Assembly: GCA_963841455.1 (NCBI GenBank)
Contig: CAWJCU010000003.1
Location: 186,001-250,000, forward strand
Source: JAWVFM01 sp963841455
GTDB taxonomy: Bacteria > Actinomycetota > Thermoleophilia > Solirubrobacterales > 70-9
Length of the DNA: 64,000 nt
Direction of reading: 5' to 3'
Shown here: piece by piece, positions 7,839-16,802 of the stretch
How positions within the stretch are numbered: the stretch's first letter is position 1
How the letters are laid out: each line of letters starts with the position of its first letter
Program-made: the position numbers and the translations under genes
The notes under the pieces: generated by a model
The model's input: only the letters and a program-made list of their open reading frames with translations
What the model was told of the DNA's origin: nothing
The model's database searches: none

Positions 7839-9387
7839 GGTGCGCCTCCGTGGCTCCGATCTCGAAATGCCCGTCCACGAGTGCCGCGATGTCGCCGATC
7901 GACCACCGCGCTTGGGCGCCGGAGTCGAACCCGTCCAGGCCGCAGGCCAGGAGCGGCCCGAGCGAGTCGCCTGCCGTGAGGCTGCCGTGGCTGCCACCGC
8001 CGATGTGCGAGGCCCCGCCCCAATCGACGCATTCGTATCGCTCGGCGAGCGACACCAGGAGGTCGCCGGCGTTCGGCGCGGAGAGCGCCGCCCAAAGGCG
8101 GGCCAGCACGTCCGGGTAGGCGCTCGAGCGGAAGCGGCCGTCCTCGACCCTCGCGTCGAGCGCGCGCAGGTCGCCGTCGAGGTCCCATGCGGCCTCGCGT
8201 TCGTCGCGCACAGCTGAGCCGGGCCGGAAGCGGAGCTGGCGGCCCCTGCGCTCCACCACCGCCTCCGCGGCCTCCGCGGCCGGACGGGCGTCGGCCCGGA
8301 GCAGCGGAGCGCCGTCGGCGTCGGCGAGCCAGCCCACCACATCGGCCCCCTCAAGCGTCGCCAGCAGGCCCCGGGAGCCCTCGTGGACCCGCCGGCCGTG
8401 GGGGCCGTCGGCGAGGATGTACACGCCCGCCGCACGAGCGCACGGGCTCACCGCGACCTCGGCCTCGAGCTCGGCCTCCCGGTCGGGGCTCGGCCGAAGC
8501 ACTCGCCAGCGCTCGGCAAACGCCTTGATCAGGTCCAGCTCGGCGGAGACCTCCGTCTGCGAATGGTCGGCGCAGACGATCACGGCGTGCTCCTCGCAGA
8601 ATTTCTCCATCCCGCCGCACGCGTCGACGAGCTCGCCCAGGCACGAGTCGGCGCGGGCGATGGACTCGGTGGTCGCGAGCGGCCCGAAGCGGTGCGAGTG
8701 ATGATCATTGTCGGGGAGCGAGAAGAGGAGGAAGTCGTAGGCGTCATCCCGGGCAAGCTCGCGGCCAACGCACGCCGTGTAGGGGTCGCGAGTTCCCGGG
8801 CGGGCCAGCGTCGGCCTGCACGGGACTCGTCGGCTTGCGTAGAGCTCGCCGTAGAAGAGCTCCTCCGGCCCCCACACGGCGTGGCGGAAGCTTGCCGCGA
8901 GCGCCACGCGGCGCAGGACGCCCTCCAGGCCGAGCTCGTGGCGTCGCCTCCCGCGGTAGATCAGGAACGGCGTGCAGGCGGTCCGCACGCCCACATCGGC
9001 GAGCCGCTCGAACGCGGTGCTCACCTCGGGCGAGAGGTGAGCCATGTTCATGTCGTAGACGATGTCGTAGAGCGTCCGCACGAGCCCGACGGCGCGAGTC
9101 GCCTCGAACGAGGAGCCGTACTCCACGTAGCGGCGCTCGACGCGGTGAAACCAGTTGACGCCGCTGATCGCATGCAGGTCCGGGCGCACGCCGGTGGTGA
9201 TCTCGGCCGTGGCGACGGGCGTCACCGACGGGAAGCTCGAGACGCAGTCTTCGACCAGCTGGCCGCGATCCAGAAGCGCCCCCATGCTCGGCGCGAGACC
9301 CTCCGCGACGCACCGCCGGAGCATGTCCGTGCGGAGCGAGTCGATGACGACGAGGACGAGTTTGCGGCCGCTCCGGCCGCTGCTCAC
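7810..9387 (-). CDS. Alkaline phosphatase family protein (nucleotide pyrophosphatase/phosphodiesterase type)
   Basis: 525 residues from GTG at 9387. The type I phosphodiesterase/alkaline phosphatase-fold landmarks are LVLVVIDSLRTDML (metal Asp), VSSFPSVTPVATAEITTG (nucleophile Thr/Ser region), FSLPDNDHHSHRFGP (metal Asp/His) and VIVCADHSQTEV (metal Asp-His). No signal peptide is visible. The GTG overlaps the stop of the preceding membrane gene in a GTGA tetranucleotide. Likely hydrolyses a phosphodiester or transfers a phospho-group in envelope metabolism; substrate unknown. Confidence 0.85.
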   Translation of the reverse strand: MSSGRSGRKLVLVVIDSLRTDMLRRCVAEGLAPSMGALLDRGQLVEDCVSSFPSVTPVATAEITTGVRPDLHAISGVNWFHRVERRYVEYGSSFEATRAVGLVRTLYDIVYDMNMAHLSPEVSTAFERLADVGVRTACTPFLIYRGRRRHELGLEGVLRRVALAASFRHAVWGPEELFYGELYASRRVPCRPTLARPGTRDPYTACVGRELARDDAYDFLLFSLPDNDHHSHRFGPLATTESIARADSCLGELVDACGGMEKFCEEHAVIVCADHSQTEVSAELDLIKAFAERWRVLRPSPDREAELEAEVAVSPCARAAGVYILADGPHGRRVHEGSRGLLATLEGADVVGWLADADGAPLLRADARPAAEAAEAVVERRGRQLRFRPGSAVRDEREAAWDLDGDLRALDARVEDGRFRSSAYPDVLARLWAALSAPNAGDLLVSLAERYECVDWGGASHIGGGSHGSLTAGDSLGPLLACGLDGFDSGAQARWSIGDIAALVDGHFEIGATEAHHGRTLASTR

Positions 9388-9824
9388 CGAAGCACCCTCA
9401 AGCCCTCGTGCTTCCGCGAGGCCCTGCGGCGCCGGCCCGCGGCGAGCACGACGAGCCCGGCGAGCCCGATGAGGCTGAGGGGCCCGAACAGGATCGAGAG
9501 ACCCGCGAGGATCAGCGCGAAGATGCCGATGAAGGCCGAGACCGCGAGCGGCGAGCCGGCCGAAGAGCGAGAGGCAGCGCCCATCGCGACGTCCCGCGCC
9601 ACGACGTAGGCGCCGACGGCGCATGCCGCGCCGGCGAAGTACCCGGGCCATTCGGCGTGGCCGTTGTCGCCGAGCGAGATCCCGAACAGGAAGCCACCGG
9701 CGGCGGCGGCGGCGACTTCGAGGGCGATTCCGAGCGCATCGGAGCGCCCCGGGGCGCCGGCGAGGATGCCGGCGGCGAGGGCTAGGCCAAGCCCCTGACA
9801 GGCGGCGACGAGCAGTGAGTCCAT
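9384..9824 (-). CDS. Small polytopic membrane protein (DUF4126-like)
   Basis: 146 residues with four to five hydrophobic stretches rich in Ala/Gly (LLVAACQGLGLALAAGILAG, AAAAAGGFLFGISL, FAGAACAVGAYVVARD, LILAGLSILFGPLSLIGLAGLVVLAAG) and a basic C-terminus. It resembles DUF4126 proteins. It opens a four-gene minus-strand cassette (with phosphatase, GtrA and a large membrane protein) and overlaps the second gene by 4 nt. No function is assigned. Confidence 0.7.
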   Translation of the reverse strand: MDSLLVAACQGLGLALAAGILAGAPGRSDALGIALEVAAAAAGGFLFGISLGDNGHAEWPGYFAGAACAVGAYVVARDVAMGAASRSSAGSPLAVSAFIGIFALILAGLSILFGPLSLIGLAGLVVLAAGRRRRASRKHEGLRVLR

Positions 9825-9866
9825 GAGCCGGCCAAGGCTAGCGAGCGGGCCGGCTCCGGTCGGCGG

Positions 9867-12098
9867 CTATCCGAAGTGGAGCGAGCGCCCGCAGCCGGCG
9901 AGCCGGACGGTGACCGGGCCGTCCGTCCTGACGTCGAGCTTCGGGTGGCAGTCGAGCCGGGCCCGCGCCGGGTTGACGGTCACCCGTGAGAGGTTCGTGA
10001 GGTTGAGCCGCAGGGCATCGCGCTTCCGCGCCCTCCGAGCCGAGCCCCAGTCCTTCGACGTCTCGGCGTAGGTGAGCGGGCCGATGTTGCCACCGGTCAG
10101 GACGCCGGCGGTGCGCTGGGTGGGGTTGGGATTTGGATCGGCACGGCCAAAGGCCTCGGAGACCGCGTCGGCCTTCCCGAGCGGCCCCACCCCGCTCTTG
10201 TCCCGGAGCTTCAGGCCTGAGAGCCAGTAGGCGTGGTCCGCGACCGTGCCGTCGCTGGCGAAGTTCATGCGCGGGTTGACGACGTAGGTGACGTGGAACG
10301 GGTTGCGGTCCACGTTCGCGGTCCCGAGGAACGCCGCCGCGGGTTTGTACTGATCGTTGACGGCGAGGAGGAAGTGGTCGACCGGCGGCGCGAAGAGGTC
10401 GTAGCGGTAGCGGTAGCCCAGGTCATCGAAGGTCTGCGCCTGAGCGGTCGGGCCCGGGACCGGGACGAGCTCGTCGTTGGTGCCATCCCAGAGGAGGAAG
10501 GGGATGTTGCGCACCGATGCCAGCATCCGATTGGTGTTCGAGGAGAGGCCGCCCGGCACCGGCGGGTTCGGCGGGACCCAGATCCCGAGCCCCGGCGGAC
10601 CGACCGTCGGCTGGGCGCGGGCGAAGAGGTCGGGGAACTGCGTGGCGAACTTGTACGTGCCGTACCCGCCCATCGAGTAGCCGGCGATCGCCGTCCAGCG
10701 CGGGTCGAGCCTGTAGCGACGGGCAATGTCCGCCCACCCCTCGAATGTGTCGGCGCCGGCCTGCCCGTAGTACCAGCCGTCGGGGCCACGGCCCTCGGGC
10801 GTGATCACGATCGAGCCCCGCCCGCGATCACCGAACTCCGATTGATTGCGGCTGTCGCCGAACTGGTTGTAGCTCGCGCCGAGCGAATGCAGGAGCAGCG
10901 TGAGCCCATAGCCGTGCTTTGGCCGCGGCTTGGGCGGGACGTAGATTGCGTACGGCTGGAGCTGGCCCCGCAGCTCCCCGAGGCAGTCGGTCGGGGCCCC
11001 ACACGGCGCGGAGTAGTCGGCGCCCTGTTCGGTGTGGAAGTGGCTCGCGAGGATGCGGTCCATAGGGCCGGTCCGTGGAACCCCCCAGGGCTTCCGGGCG
11101 CCGTCGTCGCGCCGGCCGCCTGCGAGCTTCCCGAAGTCGAGGGTGGCGCTGAAGGGCGACATGTCACCCGCTGCCAGCGCCGCCGCCTGCTGCTTGTCAC
11201 GCCACCAGGCGGGGTCCGTCACAGCGCCGAGACCGCCGCCCGCGCCGATCGCCGGCCAGGGCTCGTGGTAGCGGAAGCCCACGTTGAAGAAGGCGGGCGG
11301 GTTCACCAGCGTGCCCGCCCCGCCGGGATGGGTCGCGTCGGCGGATGCGCCCGGCAGCAGGTACTTCCCGGCGGCGGAATCCCAGAGGCCGACGCCCGCG
11401 GCGAGACGGACCTTCCCGTGGCCCGGGTTCCAAGCGCTGTGCGGCACCGTCACCTGGATCTGCCGGCGCGCCTTGGAGATCGACACCTTCGGCGGCGGGC
11501 CGACGCGCTTGCCCGACGCCGCCCTCTCGAGGTCGGCCGCGCTGCCGTGGACCGTTAGGAAGAGCCTCGCGGGGCCCGATACGTTGGCGCCGAACGGGTA
11601 CGTCTGAGGCGTGGTCGAGCTTCCGATCGCAATCGTCGTGGCGGCCAGCGACGGGTCCTTGAGCGTGTTCAGCGTGATGCGGAAGGCGGTGGCGTCGGGC
11701 AGCGGCTTCACGCGAAGCTCGACGAGGTCCGCGGCGTTGTTCGAGTAGGCCGGGTCGGTCGGGTACGTGTACGTTCCGTTCGGAGCGGAGAAGGTGTTCC
11801 CGCTCGTACGCGGGTCCCCGGGGTCGGGTGCGCCCCGTGCCCCGTGGTCGTCGTACAGGAAGTCCTGGTAGAGGAACTCGCCGTCGCGGTACGCGCTCGT
11901 ACCCGAGACGAGGATCGGCTTCGCCCGCCAGATACCGGCGTTGGCGAGCTGTGGTGCCTGGGCGGACTTCGAGTAGAGGATGTCGGGGCCGGGCCGGGGG
12001 GCCGGGCCGCGGTAGAGGGACGAGCTCGCGGACTGCGCGGCAGCCGGAAACGAGGCCGCGACGCCGGCGAGCGCGATGGCGACCCGGACCCTCCTCAC
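9867..12098 (-). CDS. Large secreted alpha/beta-hydrolase (esterase/peptidase-like)
   Basis: 743 residues from GTG at 12098, chosen because it begins a signal peptide (RRVRVAIALAGVAASFPAAAQSA). Residues about 30-380 form a beta-rich N-terminal part resembling the glucodextranase/C-terminal-binding-module type. The second half is an alpha/beta hydrolase: LTLLLHSLGASYNQ (oxyanion region), IVITPEGRGPDGWYYG, nucleophile in AGYSMGGYGTY (G-x-S-x-G), acid in LLWDGTNDELVPV and histidine in PPVDHFLLAV. This fits a secreted esterase or prolyl-oligopeptidase-type enzyme. It stands alone, divergent from the aminotransferase gene across 88 bp. Substrate not predictable. Confidence 0.8.
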   Translation of the reverse strand: MRRVRVAIALAGVAASFPAAAQSASSSLYRGPAPRPGPDILYSKSAQAPQLANAGIWRAKPILVSGTSAYRDGEFLYQDFLYDDHGARGAPDPGDPRTSGNTFSAPNGTYTYPTDPAYSNNAADLVELRVKPLPDATAFRITLNTLKDPSLAATTIAIGSSTTPQTYPFGANVSGPARLFLTVHGSAADLERAASGKRVGPPPKVSISKARRQIQVTVPHSAWNPGHGKVRLAAGVGLWDSAAGKYLLPGASADATHPGGAGTLVNPPAFFNVGFRYHEPWPAIGAGGGLGAVTDPAWWRDKQQAAALAAGDMSPFSATLDFGKLAGGRRDDGARKPWGVPRTGPMDRILASHFHTEQGADYSAPCGAPTDCLGELRGQLQPYAIYVPPKPRPKHGYGLTLLLHSLGASYNQFGDSRNQSEFGDRGRGSIVITPEGRGPDGWYYGQAGADTFEGWADIARRYRLDPRWTAIAGYSMGGYGTYKFATQFPDLFARAQPTVGPPGLGIWVPPNPPVPGGLSSNTNRMLASVRNIPFLLWDGTNDELVPVPGPTAQAQTFDDLGYRYRYDLFAPPVDHFLLAVNDQYKPAAAFLGTANVDRNPFHVTYVVNPRMNFASDGTVADHAYWLSGLKLRDKSGVGPLGKADAVSEAFGRADPNPNPTQRTAGVLTGGNIGPLTYAETSKDWGSARRARKRDALRLNLTNLSRVTVNPARARLDCHPKLDVRTDGPVTVRLAGCGRSLHFG

Positions 12099-12186
12099 GC
12101 GCAGGAGGGTAATGCCGAGGGCGCGAGGAAGCGCCGATCGGGCGACGGCCTGCGCGCACGGGCACTCGTTCATGCACACTTGCCCG

Positions 12187-13560
12187 ATGGCCGAGCCCGA
12201 GGACCTCTCGCCACCCCCTGTGCCGCAGGCGCAGCCGAGCCGGCGCGCGCACACCTCGGCCCGCGACCTCGAGCGCTACGCCGGCCTGTTCGCCGCGCGC
12301 ACCCGCGTGATGCGCTCCTCGGCAATGCGCGACCTGATGGCGGTGACGGCACGGCCCGAGGTGATCTCCCTCGCCGGCGGGCTCCCCGATACCTCCACGT
12401 TCCCGCCCGCGAGCTTCGCCGCCCAGATGACCCGCATCGCGCAGGAGTCCTCGGCGCAGGCGCTGCAGTACGGCCCGACGGAGGGCTTCGACCGCACCAA
12501 GGAATGCATCGCTAGCGTGATGGCGGCCGAGGGGATGGCCCCGGACCCCGCGGACATCATCGTCACCACCGGCGGTCAGCAGGCGATCGACCTCGTCGCC
12601 AAGACGCTGCTCGATCCCGACGACCCGGTGATCTGCGAGGCGCCCACCTACCCCGGCGCGGTCCCCGTGTTCTGCAGCTACCAGGCGGAAACGATCCAGA
12701 TCCCGATGGACTCAGAGGGGATGCGCATCGACGAGCTCGAGTCCACGCTCGACGGGCTTTCCTCGCAGGGACGCCGTGCCAAGTTCATCTACACCGTGCC
12801 CAGCTTCCAGAACCCGGCAGGGGTCACGCTTTCGGCCGAGCGCCGGCGGCGCCTCGTCGACATCGCGCGGGAGCGGGAGGTGCTCGTTGTGGAGGACAAT
12901 CCGTACGGCCTCCTGCGGTACGAGGGCGAGCCGCTCGAGCCGCTCTACAAGCTCGACGGCGGGGACTACGTGCTCTACCTCGGCACGTTCTCGAAGATCC
13001 TCTCCCCCGGGATCCGCCTCGGCTGGGCGGTCGCGCCCCCGCCGGTCATGGAGAAGATCGTCCTCGGCAAGCAGGCCACCGACCTCTGCACCTCCACCCT
13101 CACGCAGTACTTCGTCGCCGAGTACTTCGCGGCGGAGCGGTGGGAGGCGTACGTGGCGAGCCTCATCGACATCTACCGCGACCGCCGCGACGCCATGGTC
13201 GACGCGCTGGAGCGCCACTTCCCGCCCTCCGCGAGCTGGTCGGTGCCGGAGGGGGGGCTGTTCCTGTGGGCCACGCTCCCCGACTACATCGACACGACCG
13301 ACCTCTTGGCGCGGGCACTGCGCGAGAACGTCGCGTTCGTCCCCGGCGCCGCCGCTTTCGTCGATGGCGGCGGCTCGAGCTCGATGCGCCTCAACTTCTC
13401 GGGCTCCTCCGCGGAGGAGATCGTCGAGGGAGTCCGCCGGATCGGCGAGGTGACCGCCGAGCAGGTCGAGCTCTACGAGTCGATCACCCGCGAGAGCCCG
13501 GTGGCCTCGCCGGCCGCGGTCGAGGGGGGCGGCGACGTACTTCCGTTCGCGAGGGGCTGA
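12187..13560 (+). CDS. PLP-dependent aminotransferase (class I/II, 2-aminoadipate/LysN type)
   Basis: 457 residues from the ATG at 12187 (MAEPEDLSPP). Fold-type I motifs: VISLAGGLPDTSTFP (N-terminal substrate loop), TTGGQQAIDLVAKTL (phosphate-binding), YTVPSFQNPAGVT (Asn), EDNPYGLLRY (Asp that contacts the pyridine), and the Schiff-base lysine in GTFSKILSPGIRLGW. This is the subgroup containing 2-aminoadipate transaminase and the catalytic half of MocR proteins; no DNA-binding domain is present. The stop overlaps the ATG of the next gene (TGATG), so it is coupled with a Ddl-family ligase. Confidence 0.9.
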   Translation: MAEPEDLSPPPVPQAQPSRRAHTSARDLERYAGLFAARTRVMRSSAMRDLMAVTARPEVISLAGGLPDTSTFPPASFAAQMTRIAQESSAQALQYGPTEGFDRTKECIASVMAAEGMAPDPADIIVTTGGQQAIDLVAKTLLDPDDPVICEAPTYPGAVPVFCSYQAETIQIPMDSEGMRIDELESTLDGLSSQGRRAKFIYTVPSFQNPAGVTLSAERRRRLVDIAREREVLVVEDNPYGLLRYEGEPLEPLYKLDGGDYVLYLGTFSKILSPGIRLGWAVAPPPVMEKIVLGKQATDLCTSTLTQYFVAEYFAAERWEAYVASLIDIYRDRRDAMVDALERHFPPSASWSVPEGGLFLWATLPDYIDTTDLLARALRENVAFVPGAAAFVDGGGSSSMRLNFSGSSAEEIVEGVRRIGEVTAEQVELYESITRESPVASPAAVEGGGDVLPFARG

Positions 13561-14498
13561 TGAAGGTCGCCGTTCTCAAGGGCGGGCGGTCCCTCGAGCG
13601 TCAGGTCTCGCTCCACTCGGGTGCCCGCGTCCAAGACGCGCTTGAGCGGCTCGGTCACGACGTCGTCGCCGTCGACGCGGGAGGCGACCTCGTGAAGCGC
13701 TTGAAGGGGGCTCGGCCCGAGGTCGCATTCGTCGCCCTGCACGGGGCCGGAGGCGAGGATGGCACGGCGCAGGAGCTGCTCGAGATCCTCGGCATCCCGT
13801 ATACCGGGCCGGGGGTCGCTGCCTGCGGGCGTTCCGCCGACAAGGTGGCCGCCAAGCACGAGCTGCGCGCCGCCGGCGTGCGAACGCCGGACTGGGTCGC
13901 GTTCAACGCCACGGCGTTTCGCGAGCTTGGCGCGGCCGACGCGCTGGAGGAGATTGAGGCTCGGCTTGGCTTTCCGCTCGTTGTGAAGCCCGCGCGCGGC
14001 GGGTCGGCGCTCGGCGTGCGGTTCGCGGCGAAGCGCGCCGACATCCCCGAGGCGCTCCTGGCGGCCTTCAGCTACGACGATCGGGTCATGCTGGAGCGCC
14101 ACGTCTCGGGACGGGAGCTCACGGTCGGGCTGCTCGACGGCGAGCCCCTCCCCATCGTCGAGGTGCTGCCCAAGGAGGAGGACGCGTTCAGCTACGAGGC
14201 GCGCTACGAGATCGGCCGCACGGAGTACGTCTGCCCCGCGGAGCTCGATCAGGCGACGGCGGACGCGGCCGCCGATGCCGCCCGCGCCACCTGGAACGCG
14301 CTCGGATGCGAGGGCTTCGCGCGCGTCGACGTGCTGCTCGGCGACGCGGGCCCCGAGGTCATCGAGGTGAACGCCGTTCCCGGCCTCACCGACACGAGCC
14401 TCTTCCCGATGGCCGCGGAGGCCGCTGGCCTCGCCTTCGAGGACGCCGTCGAGCGGATCGTCGAGCTCGCCATGCGGCGATCCGGCGCGCCCGCCTAG
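13560..14498 (+). CDS. D-alanine--D-alanine ligase family ATP-grasp enzyme (first copy)
   Basis: 312 residues, a normal Ddl length. Motifs: LKGGRSLERQVSLHSG (substrate Glu), FVALHGAGGEDGTAQELLEILGIPYTG, VKPARGGSALGV (ATP and Ser), omega loop FSYEARYEIG, and EVNAVPGLTDTSLFP (metal and product binding). In the omega loop the usual Lys-Tyr pair is Arg-Tyr here. A second Ddl lies in the pknB operon, so this copy may be redundant or act on another amino acid. It is translationally coupled to the aminotransferase, which could supply or remove the amino group of its substrate (inference). Confidence 0.85.
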   Translation: MKVAVLKGGRSLERQVSLHSGARVQDALERLGHDVVAVDAGGDLVKRLKGARPEVAFVALHGAGGEDGTAQELLEILGIPYTGPGVAACGRSADKVAAKHELRAAGVRTPDWVAFNATAFRELGAADALEEIEARLGFPLVVKPARGGSALGVRFAAKRADIPEALLAAFSYDDRVMLERHVSGRELTVGLLDGEPLPIVEVLPKEEDAFSYEARYEIGRTEYVCPAELDQATADAAADAARATWNALGCEGFARVDVLLGDAGPEVIEVNAVPGLTDTSLFPMAAEAAGLAFEDAVERIVELAMRRSGAPA

Positions 14499-14503
14499 CC
14501 GCG

Positions 14504-15115
14504 TCAGCCGGTCGCGGCGACCATCCTCGTCATCAGCTCGACCGCCTCAGCGGGCTCCAGCCCGTTCACGCGGACGAGGGACTGCCAGGTCGGAAACGAC
14601 ACGGCGTGGCCGATCGCTCCGGCGACGCGGGCTCGCGGGCGCCCCCGCTCGGCGCGGCCGCGAACGAGAGTCGCGACCGCGAGCTCGAAGTAGGCGCTGA
14701 ACCGCCCGATCGCCTTAGCCATTGCCGGGACCTTCCCGCGGTCGCGGCCGGTCCGGTCGAACATCTCCTCGGTCTCGTCGAAGTAGGCATACATCTCGGT
14801 GAGCGCGCGCCGCAGGCGGGCGTCGGGGTCGCGGACGGCCGCCCATGCCTCGACGTCGGGCATGGGGTGGCGCGCGTAGAAGTGCGCCGTGCAGGCCTCG
14901 AATAGAGACTCCTCCGACGGGAAGTGGCGGTAGACGGTGGCACGCTGCACCCCCGCCTCCTTTGCCACTCCGCTCACCGTGGTTCTCGCCGGGCCAACGG
15001 TCTGATGGAGCCTGACGGTCGCGGCGGCGATCCGCTCACGGGTTTCGGCCTCCTGCTCGGCCCGAAGGCGCTTGCGGTAGGCCCGGCCACTCCGCTTCTT
15101 GGCTTCGATAGACAT
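14504..15115 (-). CDS. TetR/AcrR family transcriptional regulator
   Basis: 203 residues. The N-terminal helix-turn-helix covers about residues 25-72: AETRERIAAATVRLH, TTVSGVAKEAGVQRATVYRHFPSEESLFEA, the classic TetR DNA-binding signature. The C-terminal ligand domain is helical and unassigned. It is divergent from the cupin gene with 87 bp between them, so control of the cupin gene and itself is the simplest model. Ends 6 nt from the convergent ddl gene. Confidence 0.92.
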   Translation of the reverse strand: MSIEAKKRSGRAYRKRLRAEQEAETRERIAAATVRLHQTVGPARTTVSGVAKEAGVQRATVYRHFPSEESLFEACTAHFYARHPMPDVEAWAAVRDPDARLRRALTEMYAYFDETEEMFDRTGRDRGKVPAMAKAIGRFSAYFELAVATLVRGRAERGRPRARVAGAIGHAVSFPTWQSLVRVNGLEPAEAVELMTRMVAATG

Positions 15116-15131
15116 CGGTGTTTAACCAACT

Positions 15132-15161
15132 TTGACAGAACTGCCGGATCTGTGCTAGGTT
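15132..15161 (+). promoter_or_regulatory. Sigma70-type promoter of the cupin gene
   Basis: A perfect -35 TTGACA at 15132-15137, an 18-bp spacer and a -10 TAGGTT at 15156-15161 precede the cupin gene; transcription would begin near 15168. It lies in the TetR-cupin divergent region, where the regulator could block it. Confidence 0.65.
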
Positions 15162-15202
15162 CGCGATACACCCTTGTTCAACGATTCAGCGGAGGAGATC
15201 AG

Positions 15203-15754
15203 GTGAGCGACACAGCACAGGCACCGCGGACGCTCAAGCGCTTCGACGCATCACAGGGGCCACGGATCCTCGGGGCGAACGACGGCAAGGCCGTCGACCT
15301 CCAGTCGGTGGGCGTGCGGTTCATGACCTACACCGAGGAAACGGGGGGCGGGTTCTCCCTCGTCGAGCACCCGATCCCGCCCAAGACGCTCGTCGCGCCG
15401 CTTCACAAGCACTCGCGCGAGGACGAGTACAGCTTCGTTGTCGAAGGCCGCATGGGCGCCCTGCTGGGCGACGACGTCGTCCACGCCGAGGAGGGCGACC
15501 TCGCGTTCAAGCCGCGCGGCCAGTGGCACACGTTCTGGAACCCGGAGGACCGCCCGTGCCGGATCCTCGAGATCATCTCGCCCGGAGGGTTCGAGCACTA
15601 CTTCGAGGAGCTCGCGGAGGTATTCGCCACCGCTTTCTCCCCGGAGCAGATCGGCCAGGTCGGGGCGCGCTACGGGTTGGAGGCCGACCCGATGAGCATC
15701 CCCAGGCTCTGCGAGGAGCACGGGCTCGACCACCCCATGCTCCACTCGGGCTGA
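15203..15754 (+). CDS. Cupin domain-containing protein
   Basis: 183 residues from GTG at 15203, with ribosome site GGAGGAG at 15191-15197. The single cupin barrel shows motif 1 PLHKHSREDEYSFVVEG and motif 2 DLAFKPRGQWHTFWNP, giving the expected His-His-Glu and His metal ligands. The C-terminal third (GFEHYFEELAEVFATAF) is helical, as in cupins associated with small-molecule or quercetin-dioxygenase-like proteins. It is paired with a divergent TetR regulator, suggesting induction by a small molecule. Substrate unknown. Confidence 0.88.
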   Translation: MSDTAQAPRTLKRFDASQGPRILGANDGKAVDLQSVGVRFMTYTEETGGGFSLVEHPIPPKTLVAPLHKHSREDEYSFVVEGRMGALLGDDVVHAEEGDLAFKPRGQWHTFWNPEDRPCRILEIISPGGFEHYFEELAEVFATAFSPEQIGQVGARYGLEADPMSIPRLCEEHGLDHPMLHSG

Positions 15755-15947
15755 CCGAGGGAGTAGCCTGACAAGAGGCCGATCGCTGACCCGGGCTCGA
15801 CGGCATCACAGCCAGCCCGCCCGAGACGTGGAGGTCTCCGACTTCGAGCGTCGGGACGAACGGCGGACCGAAGAGAGTCGCCGCTCGGACCGCGAGAAGG
15901 TAGAGCAGTCAGTTGATTCGGTCTCCAGGTCGCCCGCGCAGGGGGGG

Positions 15948-16802
15948 ATGACCTTTGTTGGCATCGCTGCGGCGATCGCCGCAGCCATCGCCTTCAGCCT
16001 CGGGATAGCGCTTCAGGCTCTCGACGCACGTGAGGCGCCTCCGGAGGAGGGCCTGCGTCTCTCGTTGCTCGCGAGACTGGCTCGCAGGCGTCGCTGGGTC
16101 GCGGGCCTCCTGCTCGGCCTTCTCGGCTTCGGGCTCCAGGTCGTGGCGCTCGCCTTCGCGGCCTTCGTCGTCGTCCAGCCCCTCCTCGCCGCCGGGCTCC
16201 TCCTCCTCCTCTACCTCGGCGTACGCCTTCTGGGCGAGCGCGTGGGCAAGACGGAGATCGCGGGGGCGATCGGCATCACGGTCGGTATCGCGCTGCTCAC
16301 ATGGGGCAGCCCGACCGAGGCCGAGGGCGTCGCGAGCCCGGCCGCGGTGATCGCCGTCACGGCGACGCTCTCCCTCGCCGCACTCACGCCGTTCGCGCTC
16401 CGCGGTCGCGCTCGCCGCGACTCGGCGATGCTCGTGGTCGTAGCGTCGGCCCTCGCGTTCGGCGCGGCGAACATCGCGACCAAGGTCGTCAGCGTCGCCG
16501 CGAGCGACGCGCATTGGCTCGCGGTCGGCATCTGGCTGGCGGTGGCCGGGGCCATCGCCGTGGTCGCCATCCTGACGGAGATGACGGCGCTCCAGCGCCG
16601 TCCCGCGACGATCGTCGTCCCGGTGTCGTTCGCTGTGCAGACCTTTCTGCCCGTTGTCCTCGCGCCGATCTACCTCAGCGAGCATTGGGACACCGCCGCC
16701 CTCGGCGGTGTCCCACTAGTCGCGGGGCTGGCGATCATGCTCTTCGGCGCGCTCGCGCTGGCGCGATCGCCTGCAGTCGGCCGCCTGGCGGTGGCGACGT
16801 GA
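15948..16802 (+). CDS. EamA/DMT-type transporter-like membrane protein
   Basis: 284 residues from ATG at 15948, preceded by a G-rich ribosome site; an in-frame GTG at 15828 would add a 40-residue charged tail and is less likely. About nine to ten hydrophobic segments are visible (FVGIAAAIAAAIAFSLGIAL, LLGLLGFGLQVVALAFAAFVVVQPLL, AIGITVGIALLTWG and others) in the drug/metabolite transporter layout, with short loops. The stop overlaps the desaturase GTG in GTGA, so the two genes are coupled; a link with lipid or envelope supply is conceivable but unproven. Confidence 0.78.
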   Translation: MTFVGIAAAIAAAIAFSLGIALQALDAREAPPEEGLRLSLLARLARRRRWVAGLLLGLLGFGLQVVALAFAAFVVVQPLLAAGLLLLLYLGVRLLGERVGKTEIAGAIGITVGIALLTWGSPTEAEGVASPAAVIAVTATLSLAALTPFALRGRARRDSAMLVVVASALAFGAANIATKVVSVAASDAHWLAVGIWLAVAGAIAVVAILTEMTALQRRPATIVVPVSFAVQTFLPVVLAPIYLSEHWDTAALGGVPLVAGLAIMLFGALALARSPAVGRLAVAT

